DNA from: Methylobacterium cerastii
GTDB taxonomy: Bacteria > Pseudomonadota > Alphaproteobacteria > Rhizobiales > Beijerinckiaceae
Length of the DNA: 43,571 nt
Assembly: GCF_022179125.1 (NCBI RefSeq)
Contig: NZ_BPQG01000082.1
Span: 1 to 43,571, forward strand
Direction of reading: 5' to 3'
Position 1 is the stretch's first letter, and every line of letters begins with the position of its first letter. Under the pieces are notes generated by a model. That model had not been told where the DNA came from. It was given only the letters and a program-made list of their open reading frames with translations, and ran no database searches. Shown piece by piece: positions 1-7,989 of this stretch. Position numbers and translations under genes: made by a program.

Positions 1-76
1 CAGTGGCGGCCGGCAGCTTGAACGATGAAGGCGCCCGATCGGGCCCCTTCATCGTTCAAGCTGCCGGCCGCCACTG
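1..76. repeat. 76-bp near-perfect palindrome at the window edge
   Basis: Positions 1-31 are the exact reverse complement of 46-76. The 14 central bases also pair (33-38 with 39-44), leaving only the 32/45 pair mismatched. It lies inside the putative insertion-sequence end. It may be a genuine cruciform or transcription-blocking hairpin of the element. Since it begins at the first base of the window, it may also be a fold-back artefact at a contig end. Confidence 0.85.
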
Positions 77-125
77 GCCTGGTTTTACTCCGCCACAGCG
101 GCCTGGAATTGGTCCGCCCTTTACA
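1..125. mobile_element. Insertion-sequence end (IS21-like), partial
   Basis: Two related 20-bp boxes lie at 75-94 and 99-118. Both contain GGCCTGG and end in CCGCC, at 24-bp spacing. Read on the minus strand the element would begin TGTAAAGGGCGG at 125, after which the sequence becomes methyltransferase coding DNA. Multiple subterminal repeats next to a TGT tip are typical of IS21-family ends. No transposase gene is in the window, because the body of the element lies upstream. The target duplication cannot be checked from one end. Confidence 0.5.
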
Positions 126-2202
126 CCTGAGTGGCCTCGAAGGTTCGACGGTGGACCCACATCAGTTCCTCGGCCTGGAACTGAACCCCCGCGCCGCCGC
201 CATTGCCGAACTGGTGCTCTGGATCGGCTACCTGCAATGGCACTTCCGGACCCGCGGCGGTGCGCCGTCCGACCCGATCCTGAAAGCCTTCCGCAACGTC
301 CGAGGCTCCTTCGACGCGGTGCTGGCGTCCGAGCTCGTGCTCGCCCGGGACGAGAGCGGCAAGCCGCAGACCCGGCTCGGTTCGGATGGGACCCCGCAGC
401 CCGTCACCCTCCACCGCAATCCCCGCCGGCCAGAGTGGCCCGCAGCCGAGTTCATTGTTGGCAACCCGCCCTTCATCGGCGGCAAGGACCTTCGGGCGCG
501 CCTTGGCGATGCCTACACCGAAGCGCTTTGGGCGGCGCACCCGCACATGAACGAGAGCGCCGATTTCGTGATGTTCTGGTGGGACCGGGCCGCGGAATTG
601 CTGACCCGTAAGGGTACGATGCTGCGCCGTTTCGGCTTTGTGACCACCAACAGCATCAGTCAGGTGTTCCAACGTCGGGTCATGGAACGCCACCTCAAGG
701 CCAAGCGGCCGATTTCGCTCGTGACGGCCATTCCTGATCATCCCTGGACCAAGGCCACGCGGGACGCCGCAGCGGTGCGGATCGCCATGACCGTGGTGGA
801 GGCTGGCATCAAGGACGGGGTATTGCGAGAGGTGATCCAGGAAGGGGGGCTCGACACGGACCAGCCCGCGGTCGAACTGGACGAGCGTTCGGGCACCATC
901 AACTCCGACCTCACAGTGGGCGCGGACGTGACAACCGCGATTACGCTGCTGGCCAACGAGGGCCTGTGCTCGCCTGGGGTGAAACTCCACGGGGCGGGCT
1001 TCATCGTGACACCCGAAAAAGCGGCGGACCTGGGCCTCGGGCGCCGACCCGGGCTTGAGCGGCACATCCGCCAGTACCGGCATGGACGGGACCTAACCGC
1101 TCGGCCCCGGGGCGTGATGGTCATTGACCTGGACGGCTTCAGTTCAGACGAGGTGCGCGCTCGCTTCCCTGAGGTCTATCAACACCTGCTGACGACGGTG
1201 AAGCCCGAGCGCGACCAAAACAACGAAGAATATCGCCGGGTAAACTGGTGGCTTTTTGGGCGCCGAAACACCCTCATGCGTGGCTTCACGGCTAGCCTGC
1301 CCCGTTACGTGGTCACAGTCGAGACCATGCGTCATCGCCTGTTTCAATTCTTGGATGCGAGCATCCTGCCCGACAACAAGCTGGTGGCGGTAGGGACGGA
1401 CGATGCATTTCATCTAGGCGTCCTGTCCTCACGCATCCATGTAACCTGGGCGATGCGGGCCGGTGGATGGCTTGGGATCGGGAACGATTCTGTCTACGTG
1501 AAGTCCCGCTGCTTCGACCCCTTTCCGTTCCCACTTGCGACGGCGTCTCAGCGCGACCGCATTCGCCGGGCAGCGGAGGCCCTGGACGCCCACCGCAAGG
1601 AAAGGCAGGTCCTCCACCCCGGAGTTAGCCTGACCGACGCCTACAACGTCCTGACCAAGCTCCGGGCTGGCATCAGGGTTACCTCCCTTGATGAAGAAGA
1701 CCGAGCGATTCTGGACGCCGCCCTGGTCCTGATCCTGCGCGAGCTTCACGATGACCTCGACGTCGCGGTGGCGGACGCCTACGGCTGGCCGGCGAACCTT
1801 ACGGATGACGACATGCTGGCGCGCCTCGTCGCCCTCAACAAGGCACGGGCGGCGGACGAGGTTCGGGGCGTGGTCCACTGGCTGCGCCCGGGCTTCCAGG
1901 TGCCACGCCTGGGCACCCCTGCCCAAGGAACCGGGGAACAAGTCGAGGCCGACTTGGTGGTCGCGGACGGGGCTACCGGCAAGCCCGGCTTCCCGGCCGA
2001 TGACATGGCACAGACCGCCGTGGTCATGGGTGCCCTCATGGGGGCGGCGGGGCCTCTCGACGCCACTGCCATCGCATCGGGTTTCCGGAAGGCGCGCCGC
2101 CTGGAGGAGCGGGTCGGGGCGGTCTTGGCGGCTCTCGCGCGCCTGGGCTTCGTGACCACGACGGATGGTGGGCGCTCCTATGCGCTTCGGCGTGCGGCAT
2201 GA
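126..2202 (+). pseudogene. 5'-truncated MmeI/DrmMI-like N6-adenine DNA methyltransferase
   Basis: The remaining ~692 codons belong to a large class I DNA methyltransferase. Visible are the post-motif-I segment GLELNPRAAAIAELVLWIGY (codons 170-229), catalytic motif IV GNPPFIGG near 460-483, and the family segments HMNESADFVMFWWDRA and FGFVTTNSISQVFQRR. A C-terminal target-recognition-like region holds KSRCFDPFPFP. These match MmeI-type Type IIG enzymes and DISARM DrmMI. The N-terminal SAM-binding motif I (PAxGxGxF), which should precede this part, is missing because the insertion-sequence end abuts the gene. An ATG at 25 inside that element keeps the frame open but yields only foreign residues, so methylation activity is unlikely. 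No restriction or DISARM partner genes lie downstream, which suggests a decayed defence locus. Confidence 0.75.
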
Positions 2203-3639
2203 AGGCTGTTCAGGCGGGACGGGCGAGGCCCGGCAGGACGGCGAGAGTGGGCGGCCCGGCGGGGCCGGCACGGCACCTGCGCGGCCTTTCCGTTTAACCG
2301 TGCTGAGGTCGGGACCCCTATCGCTGACGACCCCGATGCTGGGCAAGACAGTCGAACTAGGCGGCGGGGTGGCGAACCGCCGGACGATTGCAAGCGGCAG
2401 CCGCCTGGGACTTGCCAGGGGCCACGCCTTGCGCATCCACCCCCGGCGAGCCGGGAGGGCATCCAGCGCGGCCCTTACGTCTCTCTGGACCCATCGCCGG
2501 GTTGTACGGCGTGACGGGACCTTGGAAGCGCAGGCAACAGGAGACTTCGGCGTTGGATCGGTGGTTGAGGAGTTAAGCCGGTACTCGCCGTAGGCGAGGT
2601 CTGCGCGCACGCGCGAGGGGTGGGAAAGACTGGCCTCCTCGATCATGACCTTCGACTGCCGAACGTCGGTACGAGGCCGCTTCAGGACCGCGCAGCGCTC
2701 CCGCTTGCCGCCGATACGGGCGTTGGTGATGCTGGCCACGCGAGCCCCCTTGACGGGCGGCCCTGGGCGTCTGGCGGCCTTGCAGCGGGGGCCGGTGACG
2801 GGCCGGTCTTCGATCCGCACGATATCCCCATCTCTCCGAAGTACCTTCGTCTTGAGGTCTCGGCGACGGACGAGGAAGGCGCCGGCCGGCCGCATCAAGC
2901 GCGGTCGCTCTAGATCCCAAAGCTCAAGCACCGCCTCCTCCGGCCAATTCATCATCTCCCGATGGTCGATGGTCCACGACAGACAGTAATTTGCAGCCGC
3001 CCCCGGAGATTTGACCCGCTCTCCATCAATCCATTTGTCCGAGAAGTGGGTTCCCAGGCCGATCCACATGGCATCGATGTTTGCATCGGGCACGTTCCAC
3101 AGGGCATGTGCGTGGAGGTCCCACGCACCGAGCGCCACATCGAAGCGGATATGGATCGCGGTCAGCATCGGCTCGATCGTCCCCGCCGTGACTAGCCGCC
3201 CGACATGCGTGTTGTAGGCCCGCGAAAAGGCCGTAAACGCTTCATCGAGGCCACCGAGGGGGGCCTTACCCTCGACCGGGCGCAGGCCGACGAGCCGCAG
3301 ATTCCCGAGGTCCCGGCCCTGCCGGAAGGCGTCGAAGGTCAGCGCCATCTCCGCGACCCGGCGCCGATGGTGGACGGCGAAGATGGGCCGTTCCCTCAGG
3401 TTGGGAAGTGGATGCTCAACGCCGGTCGAGAGGACCAGCAGGCTCGTCTCCTGGGTGGGTCGGAAGTCGATGCCGCCCGCTTCCAGGACCGCGATGGTTC
3501 GGGCGTCGGCGCTCCTGGCCTCGGCGGGCATAAGCGCCGGCTTGGGCGTCCGGGTGCGCCTCGCCGGCTCGGAGGCTGGGGGCGCAGGGTGAGCCTCATC
3601 GGCACTGGCGGAAACAAGATCGAGGAGCATTGCGAGCAA
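1429..3639 (-). CDS. HUH-endonuclease (rolling-circle Rep)-like protein with runaway 3' end
   Basis: Only the first ~350 codons look native. Residues 115-180 follow the rolling-circle Rep layout: a hydrophobic strand (LRLVGLRP), a helix (LDEAFTAFSRAYN), a second strand, then DLHAHALW with H176 and H178 as the HUH pair. A tyrosine in AANYCLSW (Y218) is where Rep motif III would sit, although the usual K-x-x-x-K context is absent. After about residue 350 the frame becomes low-complexity Arg/Pro and runs 774 bp antisense through the methyltransferase, so the true stop has probably been lost by rearrangement near 2200-2580. Start ATG 3639 is uncertain. It could be a plasmid or integrative-element Rep/relaxase remnant. 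No Zn-binding N-terminus, origin or partner gene was recognised. Confidence 0.4.
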   Translation of the reverse strand: MLAMLLDLVSASADEAHPAPPASEPARRTRTPKPALMPAEARSADARTIAVLEAGGIDFRPTQETSLLVLSTGVEHPLPNLRERPIFAVHHRRRVAEMALTFDAFRQGRDLGNLRLVGLRPVEGKAPLGGLDEAFTAFSRAYNTHVGRLVTAGTIEPMLTAIHIRFDVALGAWDLHAHALWNVPDANIDAMWIGLGTHFSDKWIDGERVKSPGAAANYCLSWTIDHREMMNWPEEAVLELWDLERPRLMRPAGAFLVRRRDLKTKVLRRDGDIVRIEDRPVTGPRCKAARRPGPPVKGARVASITNARIGGKRERCAVLKRPRTDVRQSKVMIEEASLSHPSRVRADLAYGEYRLNSSTTDPTPKSPVACASKVPSRRTTRRWVQRDVRAALDALPARRGWMRKAWPLASPRRLPLAIVRRFATPPPSSTVLPSIGVVSDRGPDLSTVKRKGRAGAVPAPPGRPLSPSCRASPVPPEQPSCRTPKRIGAPTIRRGHEAQARESRQDRPDPLLQAARLPETRCDGSGVERPRRPHEGTHDHGGLCHVIGREAGLAGSPVRDHQVGLDLFPGSLGRGAQAWHLEARAQPVDHAPNLVRRPCLVEGDEARQHVVIRKVRRPAVGVRHRDVEVIVKLAQDQDQGGVQNRSVFFIKGGNPDASPELGQDVVGVGQANSGVEDLPFLAVGVQGLRCPANAVALRRRRKWERKGVEAAGLHVDRIVPDPKPSTGPHRPGYMDA

Positions 3640-4354
3640 CGGTACGACCCGCCACGGCGGCGGGTATTACCCGAAGCTCGGCTATTCGCTGGCAATGGTC
3701 CAGCGCTTTCGAACACCTAGCCTGCCGGTCAAACGTATTCGTGCCCGATAAGGCTTGTTCGCGTATCACCCAACGCATAACATAGCGCTTCCCATGCGGC
3801 GTAAGTCGTTGACAACATTGATGGTGTGAATGGTGGCGCTTCCTCCCGCAGGGCGCGCCAACACATCTAAGCTTTGCGCCGATTCTTGCGCCTGTCGCAT
3901 GAGAGACTTCTCATCGGGCGTCTTCCGGCCTCGCTGAGGGCGTTGCGCCCAACATGGCATCTCCCGCCACGATCCGGATCATCGAGCGCTTCCGCGTCGA
4001 GCCCGCCGCCGTTCGGTCTGACCGCTTCGACAGACTGCATTGAATCGTCCGTACAGCGCTCTCGAATGCAGCGCCGGACATGATCCTGGGTCTGCACGAC
4101 CGCGTGGCCGAGGTTCGACTTCCGTGCTCGCCGTTCGACGCGTGGCGTGCGATCCGAAAGCACGGGGGTTGCTTCGGTATCGGCTCGACGCCGAGCAGCG
4201 GTCCAATAGGATTTCAAAACCCTGCGGTCCTGATGCCTGAGTGCTCTGGCAGCCACACTGGGGATCGACGTTCGTCGATACGGACACGCTGCCACACTTT
4301 GTCCCTGACAGTCGCACAAGCCTCGGCTCCTCTTTCGGGGCAGGCGAGGGCGTG
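3640..4354. other. Gene-free stretch of about 700 bp
   Basis: No convincing gene is seen between the Rep-like frame and the gene starting at 4355. Base composition is less GC-rich around 3720-3840 than in the flanks. A 29-codon open frame (3954-4043, beginning MASPATIRIIERF) and several fragmentary frames are present. None has a clear ribosome-binding site or recognisable family. The stretch looks like decayed accessory DNA. Confidence 0.5.
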
Positions 4355-4633
4355 ATGGCGATGAACGAACAAGCGGATGCCGGGGTCGTCGTGCCGTTTC
4401 CTGCGCGGATCTCCGCTGCGGTCGCGGATGCGGACACCGCCTCCATCATCGCCGTGCTGCAGGACCAGCTCGACCTGGCGCGCGAAGGCAAGCTGCGCTC
4501 GGTCGCCGTCGTGTCCGTGTCCGCGGATGGCGAGGCGGTCGGCACGCAGTGGTCGTGCAAGGGGGCCGACATCACCGGCCTGATCGGCAAGTTGACCGTC
4601 CTGACGCACGATTTGATGGCGGCGCGGAAGTAG
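4355..4633 (+). CDS. Hypothetical protein, 92 aa
   Basis: I do not recognise the family. The start ATG at 4355 follows a purine-rich stretch (GGCGAGGG); an in-frame ATG at 4361 is the alternative. The protein has an N-terminal helix region (ADTASIIAVLQDQLDLAREG) and two beta-like strands (SVAVVSVSADGEAVGTQW). It ends in a hydrophobic amphipathic helix (GLIGKLTVLTHDLMAAR). It is soluble and acidic, with no signal peptide. The alternating hydrophobic pattern and absence of low-complexity sequence argue for a real gene. It converges with the small gene at 4692-4904 and may belong to an accessory or phage-derived set. Confidence 0.6.
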   Translation: MAMNEQADAGVVVPFPARISAAVADADTASIIAVLQDQLDLAREGKLRSVAVVSVSADGEAVGTQWSCKGADITGLIGKLTVLTHDLMAARK

Positions 4634-4691
4634 AGGCCGCCCGGTCTTCACGCCGGACCGTGAAAGCCGCGGCGTTCGGTATCGAACCGGC

Positions 4692-4904
4692 TCAGGTCCC
4701 GGTAGGCTCCGGCAGCTTCGGAGGGGGTGGTTCGGCGATGTCGCGATACCAGCGCCAGCGGGCTTTGCTGACGCGTCGTCGCTGGCCGGTCGCGTCGACG
4801 AAGTAGCCCGCGACGACCGCGTCGGGATCGGCGTTCACCAAGAGGCAGTAGGTGCGGGCCATCTGGATCGCGTTGATCTGGTCGAGCAGCGTTTTCCGGG
4901 TCAC
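4692..4904 (-). CDS. Hypothetical protein, 70 aa
   Basis: Small soluble protein with no recognised domain. An N-terminal helix (TLLDQINAIQMARTYCLLV) is followed by a beta-hairpin-like part (VVAGYFVDATGQRRRV). Next comes an aromatic basic motif (KARWRWYRDI) and a proline-rich tail (PPPPKLPEPTGT). The ordered secondary-structure pattern supports coding. The basic, tryptophan-rich segment could bind nucleic acid, but that is a guess. It is convergent with the gene ending at 4633. Confidence 0.55.
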   Translation of the reverse strand: MTRKTLLDQINAIQMARTYCLLVNADPDAVVAGYFVDATGQRRRVSKARWRWYRDIAEPPPPKLPEPTGT

Positions 4905-5121
4905 GACCCCTCACAATCGAAAAAGACACGCCCCCGCCATACTGGGCTAAGTTTTCGTCAACCAACCGCCTCTATTGCCTGCGAGGCAGGGTTCATCAGG
5001 CGACGCGGCGGATTTCAGTGCCGCGCCGGTCCTGTCCCGTGATCCTCCCTTCATCCATCGCTATGTCTCGGATCACGGCCATGGGGCCGCCGGCCGAGCG
5101 CGACAGTCAGGATTGGCGTCC

Positions 5122-5361
5122 GTGAACTTCACCGTCACCGCTCGCATCTCGGCACAACGGTTCTCGCACCACTACACGTCAATGCTGGACGCCCTGGAGC
5201 AAGGCCTCTCGCTGCAGGCCTCCGGTCTATCCGATGTCCGGATCGTCGACGCCAACGGTCAGGCGCGCACGCCGGCCGCGATCTATCAGCTGCTGTTCGG
5301 GCCTAGGGACGTCGCCCCGATCGTCGAAGGATCGATCGCCGCCCTGCCTTTGGCTGCCTGA
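5122..5361 (+). CDS. Hypothetical protein, 79 aa
   Basis: The frame is open from 4975, but the upstream part is composition-biased. I chose GTG 5122, where a structured protein begins (VNFTVTARISAQRFSHHYTS). It continues with a helix (MLDALEQGLSLQ), a strand with a DANG turn (DVRIVDANGQ) and a helix (PAAIYQLLFG). Family not recognised. No signal peptide or transmembrane segment. It stands alone between 4905 and 5492. The 217 bp upstream (4905-5121) hold nothing identifiable. Confidence 0.5.
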   Translation: MNFTVTARISAQRFSHHYTSMLDALEQGLSLQASGLSDVRIVDANGQARTPAAIYQLLFGPRDVAPIVEGSIAALPLAA

Positions 5362-5492
5362 CACCCGCTCTCCGCGACGGCAGCCGGGCGGGCGCCGTCG
5401 CCCCGCCCGCGATCCGAAGCGTGCGTCAGGACGCACGGGCGCAAGGCCGCCCGGCGAGATCACCCGCCGGACGGGGTGCGCGATGAAGCGGT

Positions 5493-6374
5493 TCAGGCGC
5501 CCTCGCTCGCAGGCGTGATCGCGTCGAGTTCGGCGAGGACGTCGTCGGGCAGCGTCAGGCGGGCTGAGGCGAGGTTCTGGCGCAGGTGCTCGATCGACGA
5601 CGTGCCGGGGATCAGCAGCACGTTGGGCGCACGCCGCAGCAACCAGGCCAGGGCGACCTGCATCGGCGTCGCGCCCAAGCGTCCGGCGACCGCGGACAGC
5701 GTCTCGGATTGCAGCGGGCTGAAGCCCCCGAGCGGGAAGAACGGAACGTAGGCGGTGCCGGCGCCCGCGAGTTCGTCGATCAGGGCGTCGTCGTCTCGGT
5801 GCGCGAGGTTGAACTGGTTCTGCACGCAGACGATGTCCGTGATGCGCCGCGCGTCCGCCACCTGTCGCCGCGTCGCGTTGCTGAGGCCGATGCTGCGGAT
5901 CAAGCCTTGCCGCTGCAGGTCCGCCAGCACCGTGAGCGGCGCCTCGATCGCGCCTTCGGCCGGCCCGTGCACGTCGAACATCAGGCGCAGGTTGACCACG
6001 TCGAGGACGTCGAGGCCGAGATGGCGCAGGTTGTCGTGGACCGCCTGCACCAGCTCGTCCGCCGCGAAGGCCGGGTTCCACGAGGCGTCGGGGCCGCGCC
6101 TCGCGCCGACCTTGGTGACGATCACCAGGTCGTCGGGATACGGATGCAGCGCCTCGCGGATCAGCTGGTTGGTCACGTGCGGTCCGTAGAAGTCGCTGGT
6201 GTCGATGTGGTCGACGCCCTGCGCCACCGCCTCACGCAGCACCGCGACCGCCGCCCGGCGATCCTTCGGCGGCCCGAACACGCCCGGCCCGGCAAGCTGC
6301 ATGGCGCCGTATCCGATCCGCTTCACGGTGCGATGTCCGAGCGCGAACGTCCCGGCCGATGCGATCATGGTCAT
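5493..6374 (-). CDS. Aldo/keto reductase (oxidoreductase), 293 aa
   Basis: NADPH-dependent aldo/keto reductase of the cytosolic TIM-barrel family. The catalytic tetrad region is visible: D58 and Y63 in HIDTSDFYG, and K88 in VIVTKVG. Near the C-terminus IPGTSSIEHLRQNL is the typical NADP-phosphate-binding loop. The length is normal for the 280-300-residue YdbC/IolS-like branch. Start ATG 6374 has an AAGGGAG Shine-Dalgarno just upstream. It is divergent from the LysR regulator at 6466 across 91 bp, the usual arrangement for a LysR-controlled reductase. The substrate cannot be told from sequence. Confidence 0.93.
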   Translation of the reverse strand: MTMIASAGTFALGHRTVKRIGYGAMQLAGPGVFGPPKDRRAAVAVLREAVAQGVDHIDTSDFYGPHVTNQLIREALHPYPDDLVIVTKVGARRGPDASWNPAFAADELVQAVHDNLRHLGLDVLDVVNLRLMFDVHGPAEGAIEAPLTVLADLQRQGLIRSIGLSNATRRQVADARRITDIVCVQNQFNLAHRDDDALIDELAGAGTAYVPFFPLGGFSPLQSETLSAVAGRLGATPMQVALAWLLRRAPNVLLIPGTSSIEHLRQNLASARLTLPDDVLAELDAITPASEGA

Positions 6375-6465
6375 GTCTAATCTCCCTTGCCGCCCGGGAT
6401 GTAGACGGGCGCGATTGATCGGATAAGCAGGCATTCTCGGTACGGGCTGTTCGGGATTTCGAACG

Positions 6466-7365
6466 ATGGCGACACACCTCGCGGACTTGGCGGCCTTCGT
6501 CGCCGTGGCGCGGGCCGGCGGCTTCCGGGACGGCGCCCGCGCCGGCGGCGGCAGCGCGTCGGGCCTCAGCGAGGCCGTGAGCCGGCTCGAGCGCGGCCTC
6601 GGCGTGCGCCTGCTGAACCGGACCACGCGCAGCGTCGCCCCCACCGAGGCGGGCGCCCGGCTGCTCGAACGGCTCGGGCCGGCCCTGGGCGAGGTCGACG
6701 CCGCCCTCGACGTGGTCAACGGTTTTCGCGACCGTCCGGCGGGAACCCTGCGGCTCAACGTGCCGGTCAGCGCCGCCCGGCTGGTCCTGCCCGCGATCGT
6801 GCCGCCGTTCCTGGCGGCCTATCCCGAGATCCGGCTCGAGGTGGTGGCCGAGGACGGCTTCGTCGACGTGCTGGCGGCGGGCTGCGATGCCGGCATCCGC
6901 TACGACGAGCGGTTGGAGCAGGACATGATCGCGGTGCCGATCGGCCCGCGCCGGCAGCGCTTCGCCACGGTGGCCTCGCCGGCCTATCTCGACCGCCACG
7001 GCCGGCCGCAGCACCCGCACGACCTCCTGCGCCACGCCTGCATCGGCGGGCGCTTCTCCAGCGGTGCCACGCTGGCCTGGGAGTTCGAGCAGGCGGGCGA
7101 GGTGGTCCGCATCCATCCGACGGGACCGCTGACGGTGCGCGTCGGCGGCGCCACGGATCTCGCGGTCGAGGCCGCGATCGCGGGCGTCGGCATCCTCACC
7201 CTGTTCGAGGACTGGCTGCGGCCCCACCTCGACACGCAGGCGCTGGAGCCGGTGCTCGAACCGTGGTGGCAGGGGTTTTCGGGCCCGTACCTGTACTATC
7301 CCGGCCGCCGCCACCTTCCCGCGCCGCTGCGCGCCTTCGTCGACTTCATCGGCCTCAAGCGCTGA
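6466..7365 (+). CDS. LysR family transcriptional regulator, 299 aa
   Basis: The N-terminal winged helix-turn-helix spans about residues 5-64, with the diagnostic SRLERGLGVRLLNRTTRSVAPTEAG. The periplasmic-binding-protein-like effector domain follows from about 90 (GTLRLNVPVSAARLVLP) to the C-terminus and contains the YDERL and VASPAYLDRHG segments of the CrgA-type branch. Full length for the family. It is divergent from the aldo/keto reductase and probably controls that gene and itself from the shared 91-bp spacer. No unambiguous T-N11-A box was identified. No strong Shine-Dalgarno precedes ATG 6466. Confidence 0.93.
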   Translation: MATHLADLAAFVAVARAGGFRDGARAGGGSASGLSEAVSRLERGLGVRLLNRTTRSVAPTEAGARLLERLGPALGEVDAALDVVNGFRDRPAGTLRLNVPVSAARLVLPAIVPPFLAAYPEIRLEVVAEDGFVDVLAAGCDAGIRYDERLEQDMIAVPIGPRRQRFATVASPAYLDRHGRPQHPHDLLRHACIGGRFSSGATLAWEFEQAGEVVRIHPTGPLTVRVGGATDLAVEAAIAGVGILTLFEDWLRPHLDTQALEPVLEPWWQGFSGPYLYYPGRRHLPAPLRAFVDFIGLKR

Positions 7366-7382
7366 TGCGCAGGCGGCCGGGA

Positions 7383-7403
7383 CGCGGCGGTCACGCCGCC
7401 GCG
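7383..7403. terminator. Hairpin between convergent genes
   Basis: CGCGGCGG (7383-7390) pairs with CCGCCGCG (7396-7403) around a 5-nt loop, between the convergent LysR and DUF302 genes and overlapping the DUF302 stop codon. There is no T-tract, so it would be a bidirectional transcription-stalling stem rather than a classical terminator. Confidence 0.35.
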
Positions 7404-7876
7404 GCGAGGACGCCACGGAGTTGCTCGTCCAGGTCGGCCGCGACGCCGTCGACCTCCGGCGTTCCGAACTGCCCGAAGGTCGTGACCGGGCGATCGTACT
7501 CGAACGCGACGCCGCCCTCGGTGTCCTCGCGCAGGAGCACGCGGATCGGCGCGTACAGGGCGGCCGAGAGGACGTGCCGGGTCATCCGCGCGGCCGTCAG
7601 CGGGTTGCCGATGTCGTACTGGATCGCCTTGCGGGCGAGCCCGGCGGTGAGAAGCAGGCCGCCATGGTCGCGGGCGCCGAAGATCGAGAGCGGCGCCTGC
7701 CGTTCGAGCAGGTCGCGCGCCGCGTCCACATGCCCGTCCCGCAGGAGCGCAGCGTAGGCGTGGTCGAGGGGAGGCACCGCGGCTTCCAGCGCCTCCCGCA
7801 CCGCCGCGAAGGGTTTTGCCGAGCGAAGCGTCACGTGCTCCACCGTGACGCGGGTCGAGGTCATGGGGTCGGTCAT
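7391..7876 (-). CDS. DUF302 domain-containing protein, 161 aa
   Basis: The protein matches the DUF302 fold: an N-terminal strand (VTVEHVTLRSAKPF), a helix, and the core block QYDIGNPLTAARMTRHVLSA followed by YAPIRVLLREDTEGGV and EYDRPVTTFGQFG. DUF302 proteins are small soluble alpha/beta proteins of unknown function, often linked to stress or lipid metabolism. Start ATG 7876 lies inside the last of three perfect 20-bp repeats. Each repeat carries a TTGGAG Shine-Dalgarno and an ATG, creating two upstream mini-ORFs. A second in-frame ATG lies four codons on (7864). Expression probably depends on translational coupling to those leaders. Confidence 0.85.
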   Translation of the reverse strand: MTDPMTSTRVTVEHVTLRSAKPFAAVREALEAAVPPLDHAYAALLRDGHVDAARDLLERQAPLSIFGARDHGGLLLTAGLARKAIQYDIGNPLTAARMTRHVLSAALYAPIRVLLREDTEGGVAFEYDRPVTTFGQFGTPEVDGVAADLDEQLRGVLAAAA

Positions 7877-7896
7877 CGGCTCGGCTCCAAGGTCAT
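7873..7896 (-). promoter_or_regulatory. Upstream mini-ORF 2 (MTLEPSR) of the DUF302 gene
   Basis: An identical seven-codon frame starts at ATG 7896 and stops at TGA 7873-7875. The stop overlaps the DUF302 start codon (7874-7876) as ATGA, so ribosomes finishing this frame could restart on the main gene. Confidence 0.5.
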
Positions 7897-7916
7897 CGGC
7901 TCGGCTCCAAGGTCAT
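7893..7916 (-). promoter_or_regulatory. Upstream mini-ORF 1 (MTLEPSR) of the DUF302 gene
   Basis: Start ATG 7916 is followed by seven codons and TGA (7893-7895). The TGA overlaps the ATG of the next mini-ORF as ATGA. It is preceded by TTGGAG at normal Shine-Dalgarno distance. Translation is inferred, not shown. Confidence 0.5.
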
Positions 7917-7989
7917 CGGCTCGGCTCCAAGAATGAACGGGCGAATGGCAGGGCGAATGCGGTGATGCAGTGCGGCGGCACGCCGTGCC

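Larger units (their letters stand above)
7871..7930 (-). repeat. Three perfect 20-bp tandem repeats over a ribosome-binding site and start codon
   Basis: On the minus strand the unit TTGGAGCCGAGCCGATGACC occurs three times without mismatch (7911-7930, 7891-7910, 7871-7890). The unit holds a Shine-Dalgarno-like TTGGAG and an ATG, and the last copy supplies the start of the DUF302 gene. Confidence 0.95.

Noticed and set aside
121-1083. Long open frame antisense to the methyltransferase
   Set aside because: The high GC content opens frames on the opposite strand. Its protein is low-complexity Arg/His/Gly-rich, with no family features, and it lies fully under a recognisable methyltransferase.
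3205-3720. 171-codon plus-strand frame opposite the HUH-like gene
   Set aside because: Its sequence is Gly/Arg-rich low complexity. The opposite strand shows the ordered HUH pattern, so this one is taken as the shadow.
3954-4043. 29-codon frame MASPATIRIIERF... in the gene-free stretch
   Set aside because: Too short, no Shine-Dalgarno or neighbour context, no recognisable family; listed only as content of the stretch.
4080-4355. 91-codon plus-strand frame before the 92-residue gene
   Set aside because: The second half becomes compositionally biased and overlaps the better-supported start at 4355. No ribosome-binding site and no domain.
6375-6465. LysR T-N11-A operator between the aldo/keto reductase and LysR genes
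   Set aside because: Several weak T-N11-A matches exist but none has clear dyad symmetry, so no site was called.
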